Source: JAKACA01 sp050010115
GTDB taxonomy: Bacteria > Actinomycetota > Acidimicrobiia > Acidimicrobiales > Bog-793
DNA: 64,000 nucleotides
Direction: 5' to 3'
NCBI GenBank assembly: GCA_050010115.1
Contig: JBEKLQ010000005.1
Location: 1-64,000 of the forward strand
Below, in pieces: positions 1 to 7,222 of this stretch. A program made the position numbers and the translations under genes. The first letter of the stretch is position 1, and every line of letters starts with the position of its first letter. The notes under the pieces were generated by a model that saw only the letters and a program-made list of their open reading frames with translations, was not told where the DNA came from and did not search any database.

Positions 1-91
1 TGCCGAGGATCACCGAATTTGTACAGCCTCGATCATCGAAATTGCACAGGGCACTGAGCCTTCGAGGACGGGCCTTTGCTGGATCGTAGAG

Positions 92-679
92 TCAATCGAG
101 CGGCGGGTGCCTCCCTTCGTCCGCGAAAGCTGCGAGTCGCTTGACGCGTTCGCGACTGCTGCCGAGCAGGGCCGATATCTCGTTCCAGGAGTAGTCCTGG
201 TCGCGGGCATCGGCGATCACGTCCGGTAGCTGCGACTCGATCTGGCTGACCAGGCTCCCGAGCAGGTGCAGCATGGCGCCGGAGTCGCCCACCCATTGGA
301 GAGCTCGCAGGCGGCCGAGACTCTCGGTGGCCTCCTCGACGACTCGGGCGCTGTCCTCGGCGAGATACGGCGCCCCCGCCCGCTCGACCACCACGTCCTC
401 AAGTCCCATGGTGGCAATCTTTGCCGCCGGCGAGGACGGCCGCGGGTGCCGGCGCTTCCAGTCGGCGAGCTTGCAGGCATCCGAGCAGTACCTCCTCGAG
501 GTGCCGGCGTCGAGGTAGCGCATGCAGCCGGGACAGAGCCGGCGTCGATCGCCGGTCTCCGGCTCGTCGAGCCCGTGTCCTTGGCGATAGCAGGGAATCG
601 AGCAGTAGTGCGGCGATCCGGGTGCCGAATGCATCGCCCCACATGCCGGGCAGGCGACGAGGAAGAGCTCAGCGCCCAT
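92..679 (-). CDS. Zinc-ribbon plus HTH protein carried by IS21-type element
   Basis: This 195-residue protein has two similar Cys clusters. The first has CPACG near residue 10 and YCSIPC near 25. The second has CPGC near 49 and YCSDAC near 64. Both resemble zinc ribbons or treble clefs. The C-terminus (about 160-190, around SWNEISALLGSSRERVKRL) looks like a helix-turn-helix. Its ATG lies inside the end of istB with an 11-base overlap, so it is probably translated with the transposition genes. IS21 elements normally carry only istA and istB, so this is a passenger gene or accessory factor. A DNA-binding role is inference; no named family was recognised. Confidence 0.7.
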   Translation of the reverse strand: MGAELFLVACPACGAMHSAPGSPHYCSIPCYRQGHGLDEPETGDRRRLCPGCMRYLDAGTSRRYCSDACKLADWKRRHPRPSSPAAKIATMGLEDVVVERAGAPYLAEDSARVVEEATESLGRLRALQWVGDSGAMLHLLGSLVSQIESQLPDVIADARDQDYSWNEISALLGSSRERVKRLAAFADEGRHPPLD

Positions 680-1454
680 GAGCCACCGCCTTTCGCGCCT
701 GTTCGGCGCGGGCCCGGTGCGCCCGCATGCGATAGCTCTCGCCGTCGATGTTCAACACGATCGATCTGTGGAGCAGGCGGTCGAGCATGGCACCTGCCAC
801 CATTGGATCCTCGAAGACCTTTCCCCAGTTGGCGATGCCGAGGTTGGTCGTGAGCACGATGCTCCCCTTCAGATAGCGCTGAGTGACGACCTGGAACAGC
901 GCCGCAGCCGCTTCGGCCGGCATCGGCAGATATCCCACCTCGTCAACCAAGAGCAGGCTCGGGCCGGCGAGGAATCTCATGGTGGACGCCCAGCGCCCTT
1001 CGAGGGCGGCCCGGTGGCACCTGGCGGCGAGGTCGGCGGCAGTCGTGTAGTAGGTGCGGTAGCCGGCATCGACCGCCGCCCAGGCGAGGCAGACCGCCAG
1101 CATGGTCTTTCCGACACCTGGCGGGCCGATCAACAGCACGTTGGTGGCGTCCTCGAGGAAGCCGAGTGTCGCCAGCTCCTCGACGAGCTTGCGGTCGAGG
1201 CCAGGCTGGGCCTCGAAGTCGAAGTCGCCGATCCGCCACGGGGCGGGCAGGCAGGCGAAGCGAGACAGGCTGGTGCGCCGGCGCTCGTTTGCGGCCTCGA
1301 CCTCGAGCGCCAAGAGCTGCTCCAGCACCGACGTGACCGAGAGCTTGTCGGAGCGGGCCCGCTCCAGGACCGCCGGCAGCGCCTCGGCGGCGGATGCCAT
1401 CTTCAAGGCGGCGAGGTGGCCCCGCAGCTGCTGGTAGACCGAGGACTCGCTCAT
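669..1454 (-). CDS. istB: IS21-family helper ATPase IstB
   Basis: This is the AAA+ ATPase that assists the IS21 transposase in target selection and strand transfer. The 261 residues match family size. Walker A is GPPGVGKT at 110-117 and Walker B is in LLLVDEVGYLP near 167-177. The N-terminal helical region (YQQLRGHLAALKM) is typical of IstB. Its ATG overlaps the istA stop as ATGA, the coupling normal for IS21. The reading frame is intact, so the element may still be active. Confidence 0.95.
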   Translation of the reverse strand: MSESSVYQQLRGHLAALKMASAAEALPAVLERARSDKLSVTSVLEQLLALEVEAANERRRTSLSRFACLPAPWRIGDFDFEAQPGLDRKLVEELATLGFLEDATNVLLIGPPGVGKTMLAVCLAWAAVDAGYRTYYTTAADLAARCHRAALEGRWASTMRFLAGPSLLLVDEVGYLPMPAEAAAALFQVVTQRYLKGSIVLTTNLGIANWGKVFEDPMVAGAMLDRLLHRSIVLNIDGESYRMRAHRARAEQARKAVAHGR

Positions 1455-2803
1455 CGCTGCGCCCTCTGGTTCTCGAAGAGCGCCGCCATGGCCTCGAGGT
1501 CGACCGTCGGGCTCATCGATAGATCACCCCGCAGGCGCTTCGCCTCGGCGAGGGCGGCCTCAGTCGGTGGCCGGTTCTCCTTTCTGTCACACGGCCTTCT
1601 CATGGTGAAGCTCGACAGCACCGCAGCGCTGAGGGCTTCTTTGTGCTCGGGCGTGCGCACCGTGGCACCCGAACCCGAGGGTGCCAGCCGATGCGAGACG
1701 AGCAGCAACCCTGAGCTGGCGTGCACCTCGACGGTGGCCGATGAGAGGCGGTGACGAACGAGCAGGCTCGATCCGCCAAGTCCGGGCGGGACCGAGTACC
1801 AATTGCCACGGAATGCCACGGTGGCATTCGGCGTCACGACGTGGCTCACCTCGATCGTGGCCGGGTAGCAGGCGGCTGGAAGGCCGAGCAGCGGCTCGGC
1901 GTCAGCCAGCTCGCCGACGCTCGGCCACGAGGGGTGCTCGGGGAGATCGCTCAGCTCCTCCGGATCCACGATCTGGCCGGGTGGCCGCAGACGGGCATCG
2001 CCCCTCGTGAGACAGAACCGGTCGAGGCTCACCTGTGCCTCCTCGCGGCTGGCGACGAGAAGTGTTCGCCACCAGCGCCCCGAGACAAAGCGCACGCCCG
2101 CCTCGACGACGCCTTTGCGATTGCCGCGACGAGGGGGACAAACGAGGATCCTCGCCCCGTAGTGCTTGGCGACGGGGGCAAAGCTCGCCTGCACGTCGCC
2201 GGTCTTCGGATCGACGACCGTCGCCATGCGGTCAAAGCGCCAGTCTCTCGCCGTGCCGCCGAGCTTTCGCAGGATGGAGTCCATGGCCTCGATGAGATGT
2301 GGCTGGTCCATCGACTCACAGATCTGGCCGCGCACCCGGCCGGAGTGAGACAGCGTGCCCAACAGCACGTAGCCGACACCGCCGAAAGGCGTCTTTCGCC
2401 GTTCGAACCAGTCCCATTGGATCTCCGCCCCGGGCGGGTGCTCGATGTCGGCGTGGTCACGGCCCTTCACACCGGTGCACGCCTCACAGTGCGGCCGCAG
2501 CTTTCGCTCCCGGACCTGGCGGACGAAGTGGGGGTACGAGCGGTCGTAGCCGAGCTCGACGACCTCGTCGTAGAGCGCCGAGGCCCATACGTGCGGGTCG
2601 TCGGTCAGGCGGAGCTCGAGATAGGTGACGAAACTCTCGAGCGGATCAGGCGCCGAGCGCCGCTGGTGCCCGGGCTGGCGGCCTTGTTCGAGGTAGGCCT
2701 TGACCGTGCGGCGGTCGCGGCCGAGATGGCGGGCGATCGCTGAGTACGACCACCCTCGTTTCCTGAGTGCGTGGGCTTCCACGTCTTCTCCCCGTGTGAA
2801 CAT
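1451..2803 (-). CDS. istA: IS21-family transposase IstA
   Basis: This is a DDE transposase of about 450 residues. The start was placed at the ATG at 2803 because AAGGAG lies about 9 bases upstream and the product then begins MFTRGEDVEAHALRKRGW, a usual IstA opening. An in-frame start at 2932 would add 43 residues. An N-terminal HTH (SAIARHLGRDRRTVKAYL) is followed by the integrase core, with the first Asp in EIQWDWF near residue 131, a second acidic site in the FDRMATVV region and a Glu near KGVVEAGV. The gene is intact and coupled to istB. Confidence 0.93.
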   Translation of the reverse strand: MFTRGEDVEAHALRKRGWSYSAIARHLGRDRRTVKAYLEQGRQPGHQRRSAPDPLESFVTYLELRLTDDPHVWASALYDEVVELGYDRSYPHFVRQVRERKLRPHCEACTGVKGRDHADIEHPPGAEIQWDWFERRKTPFGGVGYVLLGTLSHSGRVRGQICESMDQPHLIEAMDSILRKLGGTARDWRFDRMATVVDPKTGDVQASFAPVAKHYGARILVCPPRRGNRKGVVEAGVRFVSGRWWRTLLVASREEAQVSLDRFCLTRGDARLRPPGQIVDPEELSDLPEHPSWPSVGELADAEPLLGLPAACYPATIEVSHVVTPNATVAFRGNWYSVPPGLGGSSLLVRHRLSSATVEVHASSGLLLVSHRLAPSGSGATVRTPEHKEALSAAVLSSFTMRRPCDRKENRPPTEAALAEAKRLRGDLSMSPTVDLEAMAALFENQRAQR

Positions 2804-3081
2804 GGGGCTGGGCTCCTTCGGCTGGACGGCTTCGACACCGCCAGTTTCCGAAGGGGCCCCGCCAAATTGGTGGACCTTCTTCAGGTCCGCCCATACGTGA
2901 TCCTCAACAGTCTTCCATCGTGGGGCGACCATGGCGAGCGCACAGTCCCGTCATCTGAAGCCAGCGTTGGGCGTCACCCCACTGCGGCTGCCCGAAGTAC
3001 AGATGAGGTGACCTGTCCTGCACCGTTCCGGGTATTAGGGCCACAGACGAGGCCTCGTGATGCCAAGGCTCGTTGGCCGAC

Positions 3082-3747
3082 TCAGTCGCCAGCTGGCAGG
3101 GACCGCAACGCGGCCTCGATGTCGGCCGGTTCGGATCGGATGCGCCAGTCGGCGGAAACGAACGCAGCGCGGACGATGCCGCCCCGGTCGATGACAAAGG
3201 TGGCGGGCACGGGTAAAGAGCGCGTGTGGTCGGCGTTCTGGTCGCGGGGGTCGTTCTGGAAGACGTTCACCTGGAGGTCCTCGAGGTCCCCCGTCAGCGT
3301 GAACTGCACCTTGTAGGCGCGGATCACCGCCTGGTCGAGGTCACTGAGGACGCTGAAGGCGAGCTGGTGTTTCTCCGTGAGCGAGAGGCTGTGATCGGCG
3401 GCCTGGGGGCTGATGGCCACAAGCGAGGCGCCGAGTTCGCGAAAGCCGGGCAGCGCCTCCTGCAGGCTTCGAAGCTGGATGTTGCAATACGGACACCACT
3501 CGCCGCGGTAGAAGACCACGACGACAGGCCCCTGAGCGAGCAGGTCCGCAAGCGGCACCAATTGTCCGAGAGCGTCGGGCAGGGTGAAGTTGGGCGCGTG
3601 GTCGCCGACGGCGAGGCCGGGGGCGACGCCCGACGCGTCGACCTCTGCGACACCCGCCTCGATCCTCGAGCTGATCGCGTCGGGGATGTGCGCGGTGATC
3701 TCATCGAGCTGGGGCTTGAGTGTGGGAATGGGACTGACGGTGGACAC
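3082..3747 (-). CDS. Peroxiredoxin-like AhpC/TSA family protein
   Basis: This is a thioredoxin-fold peroxidase that likely reduces hydroperoxides with thiols in the cytoplasm. It has about 221 residues. The AhpC/TSA core begins at GLAVGDHAPNFTLPDA, with the redox site VVFYRGEWCPYC (CxxC) near residue 95. The start was placed at GTG 3747 because GAGGAG lies 5 bases upstream. The in-frame ATG at 3771 has no ribosome site and would abut an operator. It is divergent from a TetR regulator across a short region holding two matching operators, so control by that regulator is likely. The substrate cannot be told from sequence. Confidence 0.88.
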   Translation of the reverse strand: MSTVSPIPTLKPQLDEITAHIPDAISSRIEAGVAEVDASGVAPGLAVGDHAPNFTLPDALGQLVPLADLLAQGPVVVVFYRGEWCPYCNIQLRSLQEALPGFRELGASLVAISPQAADHSLSLTEKHQLAFSVLSDLDQAVIRAYKVQFTLTGDLEDLQVNVFQNDPRDQNADHTRSLPVPATFVIDRGGIVRAAFVSADWRIRSEPADIEAALRSLPAGD

Positions 3748-3773
3748 GGGTTCTCCTCGTCCTCGGGGCATAA

Positions 3774-3822
3774 TGGACTGAGCGGTCCACTCTGGCAGGG
3801 GTAGAATGGACTGTCAAGTCCA
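3774..3822. promoter_or_regulatory. Twin palindromic operators between peroxiredoxin and tetR
   Basis: Two 16-bp sites of the same form occur: TGGACTGAGCGGTCCA at 3774-3789 and TGGACTGTCAAGTCCA at 3807-3822. The consensus is TGGACT-N4-RGTCCA, and the second site is perfectly palindromic. They start 33 bp apart, about three helical turns, so both would face the same side of the helix. They sit between divergent start codons and are the expected binding sites for the adjacent TetR protein. Confidence 0.75.
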
Positions 3823-3843
3823 AAACCCCTGGAAACCTGAGCC

Positions 3844-4476
3844 ATGGTTGACGAACCCGGAACCGACGCGATGCCCTTGACCCGCAAGGGTCGAGAAACC
3901 CGTCAGCGGATCATCGAGGCCGCCGCGCATCTCGTCTACGAAAGGACCGTGGCCGGCGTGAGCCTCGACGAGGTCTGCCGGGCGACCTCGACGAGCAAGT
4001 CGCAGCTCTATCACTACTTCGGGGACAAGAACGACCTGGTCCATGCCGTCATCGATCATGAGCGCGAGCGCGTCCTTGGCTTCCACCGCCCTGCAATGGA
4101 AGGCCTCTCGAGTTGGGACGACATCCAACGCTGGCGCGACATGGTCGTGGGGGCACAGGCGGCCCGTGCCTGTCGCGGTGGCTGTCCCCTCGGGTCGCTC
4201 GCCAACGAGCTGGCCGATCTCGACCAACCGGCCCGGACCCAGCTATCCAATGCCTTCGCGGCTTGGGAACAGCTCCTGGCCGACGGTCTGGTCAAGATGG
4301 TCGAGGCGGGAGCCCTTCGGGCCGATGCCAACGCCACGGATCTCGCGGTGAGCGTCATCGCCAGCTTGCAGGGCGGCCTGTTATTGGCCGAGATCGATCG
4401 CAGCACTCGTCCCCTTGAGGTCGCCCTCGACGCCGCGATCGCCTACTTGCGTTCTTTCGCCCCACGTGCCACATAG
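3844..4476 (+). CDS. TetR/AcrR family transcriptional regulator
   Basis: This 210-residue one-component repressor has the classical N-terminal HTH: TRQRIIEAAAHLVYERTV, then VSLDEVCRATSTSKSQLYHYF at about residues 40-60. The C-terminal ligand domain includes a GGCPLGSLANEL segment typical of the LmrA/YxaF-like subgroup. It is divergent from the peroxiredoxin, and two palindromes of that subgroup's style lie between the genes, which suggests autoregulation plus control of the peroxiredoxin. An alternative ATG lies at 3871. The ligand is unknown. Confidence 0.92.
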   Translation: MVDEPGTDAMPLTRKGRETRQRIIEAAAHLVYERTVAGVSLDEVCRATSTSKSQLYHYFGDKNDLVHAVIDHERERVLGFHRPAMEGLSSWDDIQRWRDMVVGAQAARACRGGCPLGSLANELADLDQPARTQLSNAFAAWEQLLADGLVKMVEAGALRADANATDLAVSVIASLQGGLLLAEIDRSTRPLEVALDAAIAYLRSFAPRAT

Positions 4477-4675
4477 AGTGACCAATTAGGGTCGAAGTCT
4501 GGTGCGGTTGGGCAGCACTGTCGCGCCCGAATCGGTGCGCGGATCGCCAGGAGACAAGCGACGCGCGTTCGGTTGCTCATCGCGCCTCCGGTCGTCGCCA
4601 TCTTGGGCGCCGACTCCTCCGTACGCGCGGCTCCTGGCTCGACGCCAAGCATAGTGCGATGCGGGATCGACATTG

Positions 4676-4690
4676 TCGCCGTTGCGGCGA
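4676..4690 (-). terminator. Small hairpin downstream of anti-sigma gene
   Basis: A TCGCCG-TTG-CGGCGA stem-loop with a perfect 6-bp stem lies 10 bases beyond the anti-sigma stop codon. It has no clear T-run. The rest of 4477-4699 between tetR and this gene shows no gene I can recognise. Confidence 0.35.
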
Positions 4691-4699
4691 ATCCAGGCG

Positions 4700-4954
4700 C
4701 TACTCGGATCGCCAGCGTCGGTACAGCTCGGTGAGGTCCGCCCTCGCTTCCGGGCTCAGGTCGTCGGGTTCGACCTTGCCGATCAGCTCGATGGTCATCT
4801 TGATCTGTTCCAGGTAGGCAGTGCAGTTGGGGCACGCCCGGAGATGGGCCTCGAAGCGGCGCCGGTCGCGACGCGAGAGCGCGCCTTCGAGGTAATCAGT
4901 GACCAGCTCGACTGCCTGCTGGCACACGATATCCCTCCGTCGCAATGACAGCAT
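4700..4954 (-). CDS. Zinc-binding anti-sigma factor (zf-HC2 type)
   Basis: This 84-residue soluble protein holds the HxxxCxxC zinc anti-sigma signature (HLRACPNC, near residues 37-44) after a Cys near residue 11 and the segment VTDYLEGALS. It has no membrane segment, so it is a cytoplasmic ZAS-type anti-sigma, often redox sensing. It starts 3 bases after the stop of the ECF sigma gene, an arrangement that almost always means the two proteins bind each other. The inducing signal is not visible. Confidence 0.88.
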   Translation of the reverse strand: MLSLRRRDIVCQQAVELVTDYLEGALSRRDRRRFEAHLRACPNCTAYLEQIKMTIELIGKVEPDDLSPEARADLTELYRRWRSE

Positions 4955-4957
4955 CGG

Positions 4958-5545
4958 TCAGACCTTTCGCAACTCGGCTTCGAGGATCTCGCGTAGGCGA
5001 GTCCGGCCCCGGTGTAACAAAATCCGTTGGTTGCCGCTGCTTATGCCGAGGATGGCGCACACCTCGTCGCTCGATAGCCCCTCGACATCGCGCAGCACGA
5101 TCACCTCACGCTGGCGGGAAGGAAGGTCATCGAGGCCGGAGTTGAGGATCGGCACCCAGATGGCGGCCTCGAGGCGGTCCTCGCTCTCCTCGGTCCACCG
5201 ATCGAGGGGATCGGCCCATTGGCCCTGGGCGTCGAAGCGCAGCGGGTCGACGGCATGAAGCGACTCAAGTGGCGTGTGGTACTGCTCCCGGGACCCGGCC
5301 GAACGAACCCGGTTGGTGAGGATCCGAAACAACCACGTCTTGAACGAGGAGCGCCCCTCGAAGTGCTCGATGCCGCGAACTACGCCCATCCAAGTGTCCT
5401 GCACCGCCTCCTCGGCCACAGCCTGGGTGGCGACCATGGAGCGGGCCAGACGCAACATGGGTCCTTGGTAGCGGGCCACCAGCATCACGAACGCGTCCTC
5501 GTCGCCGGCACGCAACCGGGAGAGCAGCTCGGCGTCATCCTCCAC
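4958..5545 (-). CDS. ECF sigma factor (sigma-70 family)
   Basis: This 195-residue protein has region 2 at DEDAFVMLVARYQGPMLRLA through AEEAVQDTWMGVVRGIEHFEG (about 14-65). Region 4 is at LDDLPSRQREVIVLRDVEGLS with the HTH VCAILGISSGNQRILLHRGR near 150-180. There is no C-terminal extension. It is co-transcribed with the zinc anti-sigma downstream and divergent from a secreted beta-propeller gene, which is a plausible regulon member. The ECF subgroup cannot be assigned by eye. Confidence 0.93.
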   Translation of the reverse strand: MEDDAELLSRLRAGDEDAFVMLVARYQGPMLRLARSMVATQAVAEEAVQDTWMGVVRGIEHFEGRSSFKTWLFRILTNRVRSAGSREQYHTPLESLHAVDPLRFDAQGQWADPLDRWTEESEDRLEAAIWVPILNSGLDDLPSRQREVIVLRDVEGLSSDEVCAILGISSGNQRILLHRGRTRLREILEAELRKV

Positions 5546-5657
5546 ACCTCGAAGCGTAAACCCGAACGTCCACTTTCGGGGCCGCTCGGTGCATACACCA
5601 CCTTTCTCGCGGAGACCGGCCGCCTGGACATGCCTCCTCCGTCTTCGCGGCCCGGAG

Positions 5658-5711
5658 AAGCGTTACGGAAGACGTGCCCAGCGGGCTCGCGCAGGATGCG
5701 GCGTAACGCTT
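5658..5711. promoter_or_regulatory. Inverted repeat in the sigma/beta-propeller divergent region
   Basis: AAGCGTTACG at 5658-5667 and CGTAACGCTT at 5702-5711 are exact reverse complements 34 bp apart. A further GCGTAAC occurs at 5741-5747. The pair lies in the 224-bp region between the sigma gene and the beta-propeller gene and could be ECF promoter elements facing both ways or a regulator site. No experimental consensus is available to decide. Confidence 0.45.
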
Positions 5712-5769
5712 GGCACGGTGCTCGGGACTGTGCTCGGTGGGCGTAACCCGTCGATACAAAGGAGACACG

Positions 5770-6921
5770 ATGAGGAAAACGATCCGACTGGCCGTGGGCG
5801 CCGGAGCCGTCCTGGGGCTCTCCGCCTTGGTCGCACCGGTCGCTGCCGGAGCCCAAGGGCTTCCGGGAACGCATTTCCGAGGCGGCGGCGATCATGTCGT
5901 CTTCGTCCAGACCGACAACACCGCCGGCAACCAGGTCGTCGCCTACGACCGCGCCGATAACGGCAGCCTCACCCTGGCCGACACCTACAACACCGGCGGC
6001 TTGGGCGGACAGCTGAGCGGCTCGGTGGTCGACCACCTCGCTTCCCAAGGTTCGCTCACCTACGACCAGGACAACGCCCTGCTCTACGCCGTGAACGCCG
6101 GCAGCAATACGGTGTCGGTCTTCTCGGTCCGGGGTGACCAGCTCGCGCTCCACCAGGTGGTCAGGTCAGGAGGCACGTTCCCCGTCAGCGTGGCGGTTCA
6201 CAACAACCTGGTCTACGTCTTGAACGCCGAGAACGGCGGGAGCGTCCAGGGCTACGTCGCCTTCTTTGGCCACCTGTTCCCCATCCCGGGATCGAACCGA
6301 GCCCTGGGACTCAACCCCTCGGCGACGCCGCAGTTCGTCAACACCCCCGGACAGGTCGCCTTCTCGCCTGACGGCTCAAAGCTGATCGTGACGACCAAGG
6401 CCAACGGCAGCGACATCGACGTCTTCGATGTCGGCTTCTTCGGCTTGTTGTCGTCCTCCCCGGTGGTGAACGCCGAGCCTGGCACGGTCCCCTTCGCCAT
6501 CTCGTTTGATGCGGCGGGCTACCTCGTCATCGCCAACGCCGGGACCGACTCGTTGGCCACCTTCACCCTCAACGCGAACGGCACCGTGTCCCTCATCGAC
6601 TCGGTGGGAACGGGCCAGGCGGCGACATGTTGGGTCGCGCAGGCGCAGGGGTACTTCTACGCCTCCAACGCCGGGAGCGCGACGGTGAGCGGGTACCAGG
6701 AGGCCCCCAATGGCCAGCTCACCCTCCTCACGCCGACGACGGCTACAGACCCGGGGACGGTCGACGCCTCGGCCTCTGTCGACGGTCAGTTCCTCTACGT
6801 CCAGACCGGAGGCAACGGGATCGTCGATGAGTTCCAGGTCAACGCCAACGGGTCCCTGACAGGAATTGGGTCCGTGACCGTGGCCGGCGCAGTGGGTGGC
6901 GAGGGCATCGTCGCCTTCTAA
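5770..6921 (+). CDS. Secreted beta-propeller (YVTN/lactonase-like) protein
   Basis: This 383-residue exported protein starts at ATG 5770, with AAAGGAG about 7 bases upstream. A Sec signal peptide covers residues 1-29 (MRKTIRLAVGAGAVLGLSAL... ending AGA). The mature part has repeated blades with motifs such as LLYAVNAGSNTVSVFSV, LVYVLNAENGG, YLVIANAGTDSLATF and GYFYASNAGSATVSGY, typical of YVTN or 6-phosphogluconolactonase-like seven-bladed propellers. The extracellular location suggests binding rather than sugar metabolism. It faces the ECF sigma pair, so sigma-dependent expression is a reasonable guess. Confidence 0.85.
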   Translation: MRKTIRLAVGAGAVLGLSALVAPVAAGAQGLPGTHFRGGGDHVVFVQTDNTAGNQVVAYDRADNGSLTLADTYNTGGLGGQLSGSVVDHLASQGSLTYDQDNALLYAVNAGSNTVSVFSVRGDQLALHQVVRSGGTFPVSVAVHNNLVYVLNAENGGSVQGYVAFFGHLFPIPGSNRALGLNPSATPQFVNTPGQVAFSPDGSKLIVTTKANGSDIDVFDVGFFGLLSSSPVVNAEPGTVPFAISFDAAGYLVIANAGTDSLATFTLNANGTVSLIDSVGTGQAATCWVAQAQGYFYASNAGSATVSGYQEAPNGQLTLLTPTTATDPGTVDASASVDGQFLYVQTGGNGIVDEFQVNANGSLTGIGSVTVAGAVGGEGIVAF

Positions 6922-6930
6922 TCAGTCCCC

Positions 6931-6970
6931 GCGAGCGACGGCGCCCTGACCTCAGGGCGCCGTCGCTCGC
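6931..6970 (+). terminator. Strong perfect hairpin after beta-propeller gene
   Basis: A 19-bp perfect inverted repeat begins 9 bases past the stop codon. GCGAGCGACGGCGCCCTGA at 6931-6949 pairs with 6952-6970 across a 2-base gap. No T-run follows, as is common for GC-rich actinobacterial terminators. It can stop transcription from either side. Confidence 0.75.
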
Positions 6971-7222
6971 GCCCGGACCTCCTTCACCTAACTCTGCTTG
7001 CACGCGCCGGCCCAATCGGGTGCCGCAACCGAGCCTTCCCCGAAGCACGACCACGCCAGAATGACCGTCTACGAGGGCGATTCTCCCTCCAAAGTCCTGC
7101 GGTGCCGCGCCAGAATCGATCTGCGCACGCGGCCTGCGCCGGAGTGGGCGTGGTTCCCGCCAGACCAGCGGTCGACAAGGGGATCGGGGCAGTGGAGGCA
7201 GCGCGCTGCCGGCGTCTGCAGT
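6971..7222. other. Intergenic stretch without recognisable gene
   Basis: This is about 250 bases between the beta-propeller terminator and the 3' end of the relaxase gene. Both strands give only short frames with no recognisable domain. It may be non-coding tail sequence of the mobile-element remnant. Confidence 0.5.

Larger units (their letters stand above)
1..2932 (-). mobile_element. IS21-family insertion sequence with third gene
   Basis: Three coupled minus-strand genes (istA, istB and a zinc-ribbon/HTH gene) form one IS21-type unit. I could not place the terminal inverted repeats with confidence. The left end may lie in positions 1-91 or beyond the window, and the right end lies somewhere between 2804 and 3080. 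The boundaries given are therefore approximate. Confidence 0.7.

Noticed and set aside
1..91. Terminal inverted repeat of the IS21 element
   Set aside because: No convincing inverted match to the region upstream of istA (2804-3080) was found by eye.
4443..4835. A 130-codon minus-strand frame between tetR and the anti-sigma gene
   Set aside because: It overlaps both neighbours, has no recognisable motif and no good ribosome site.
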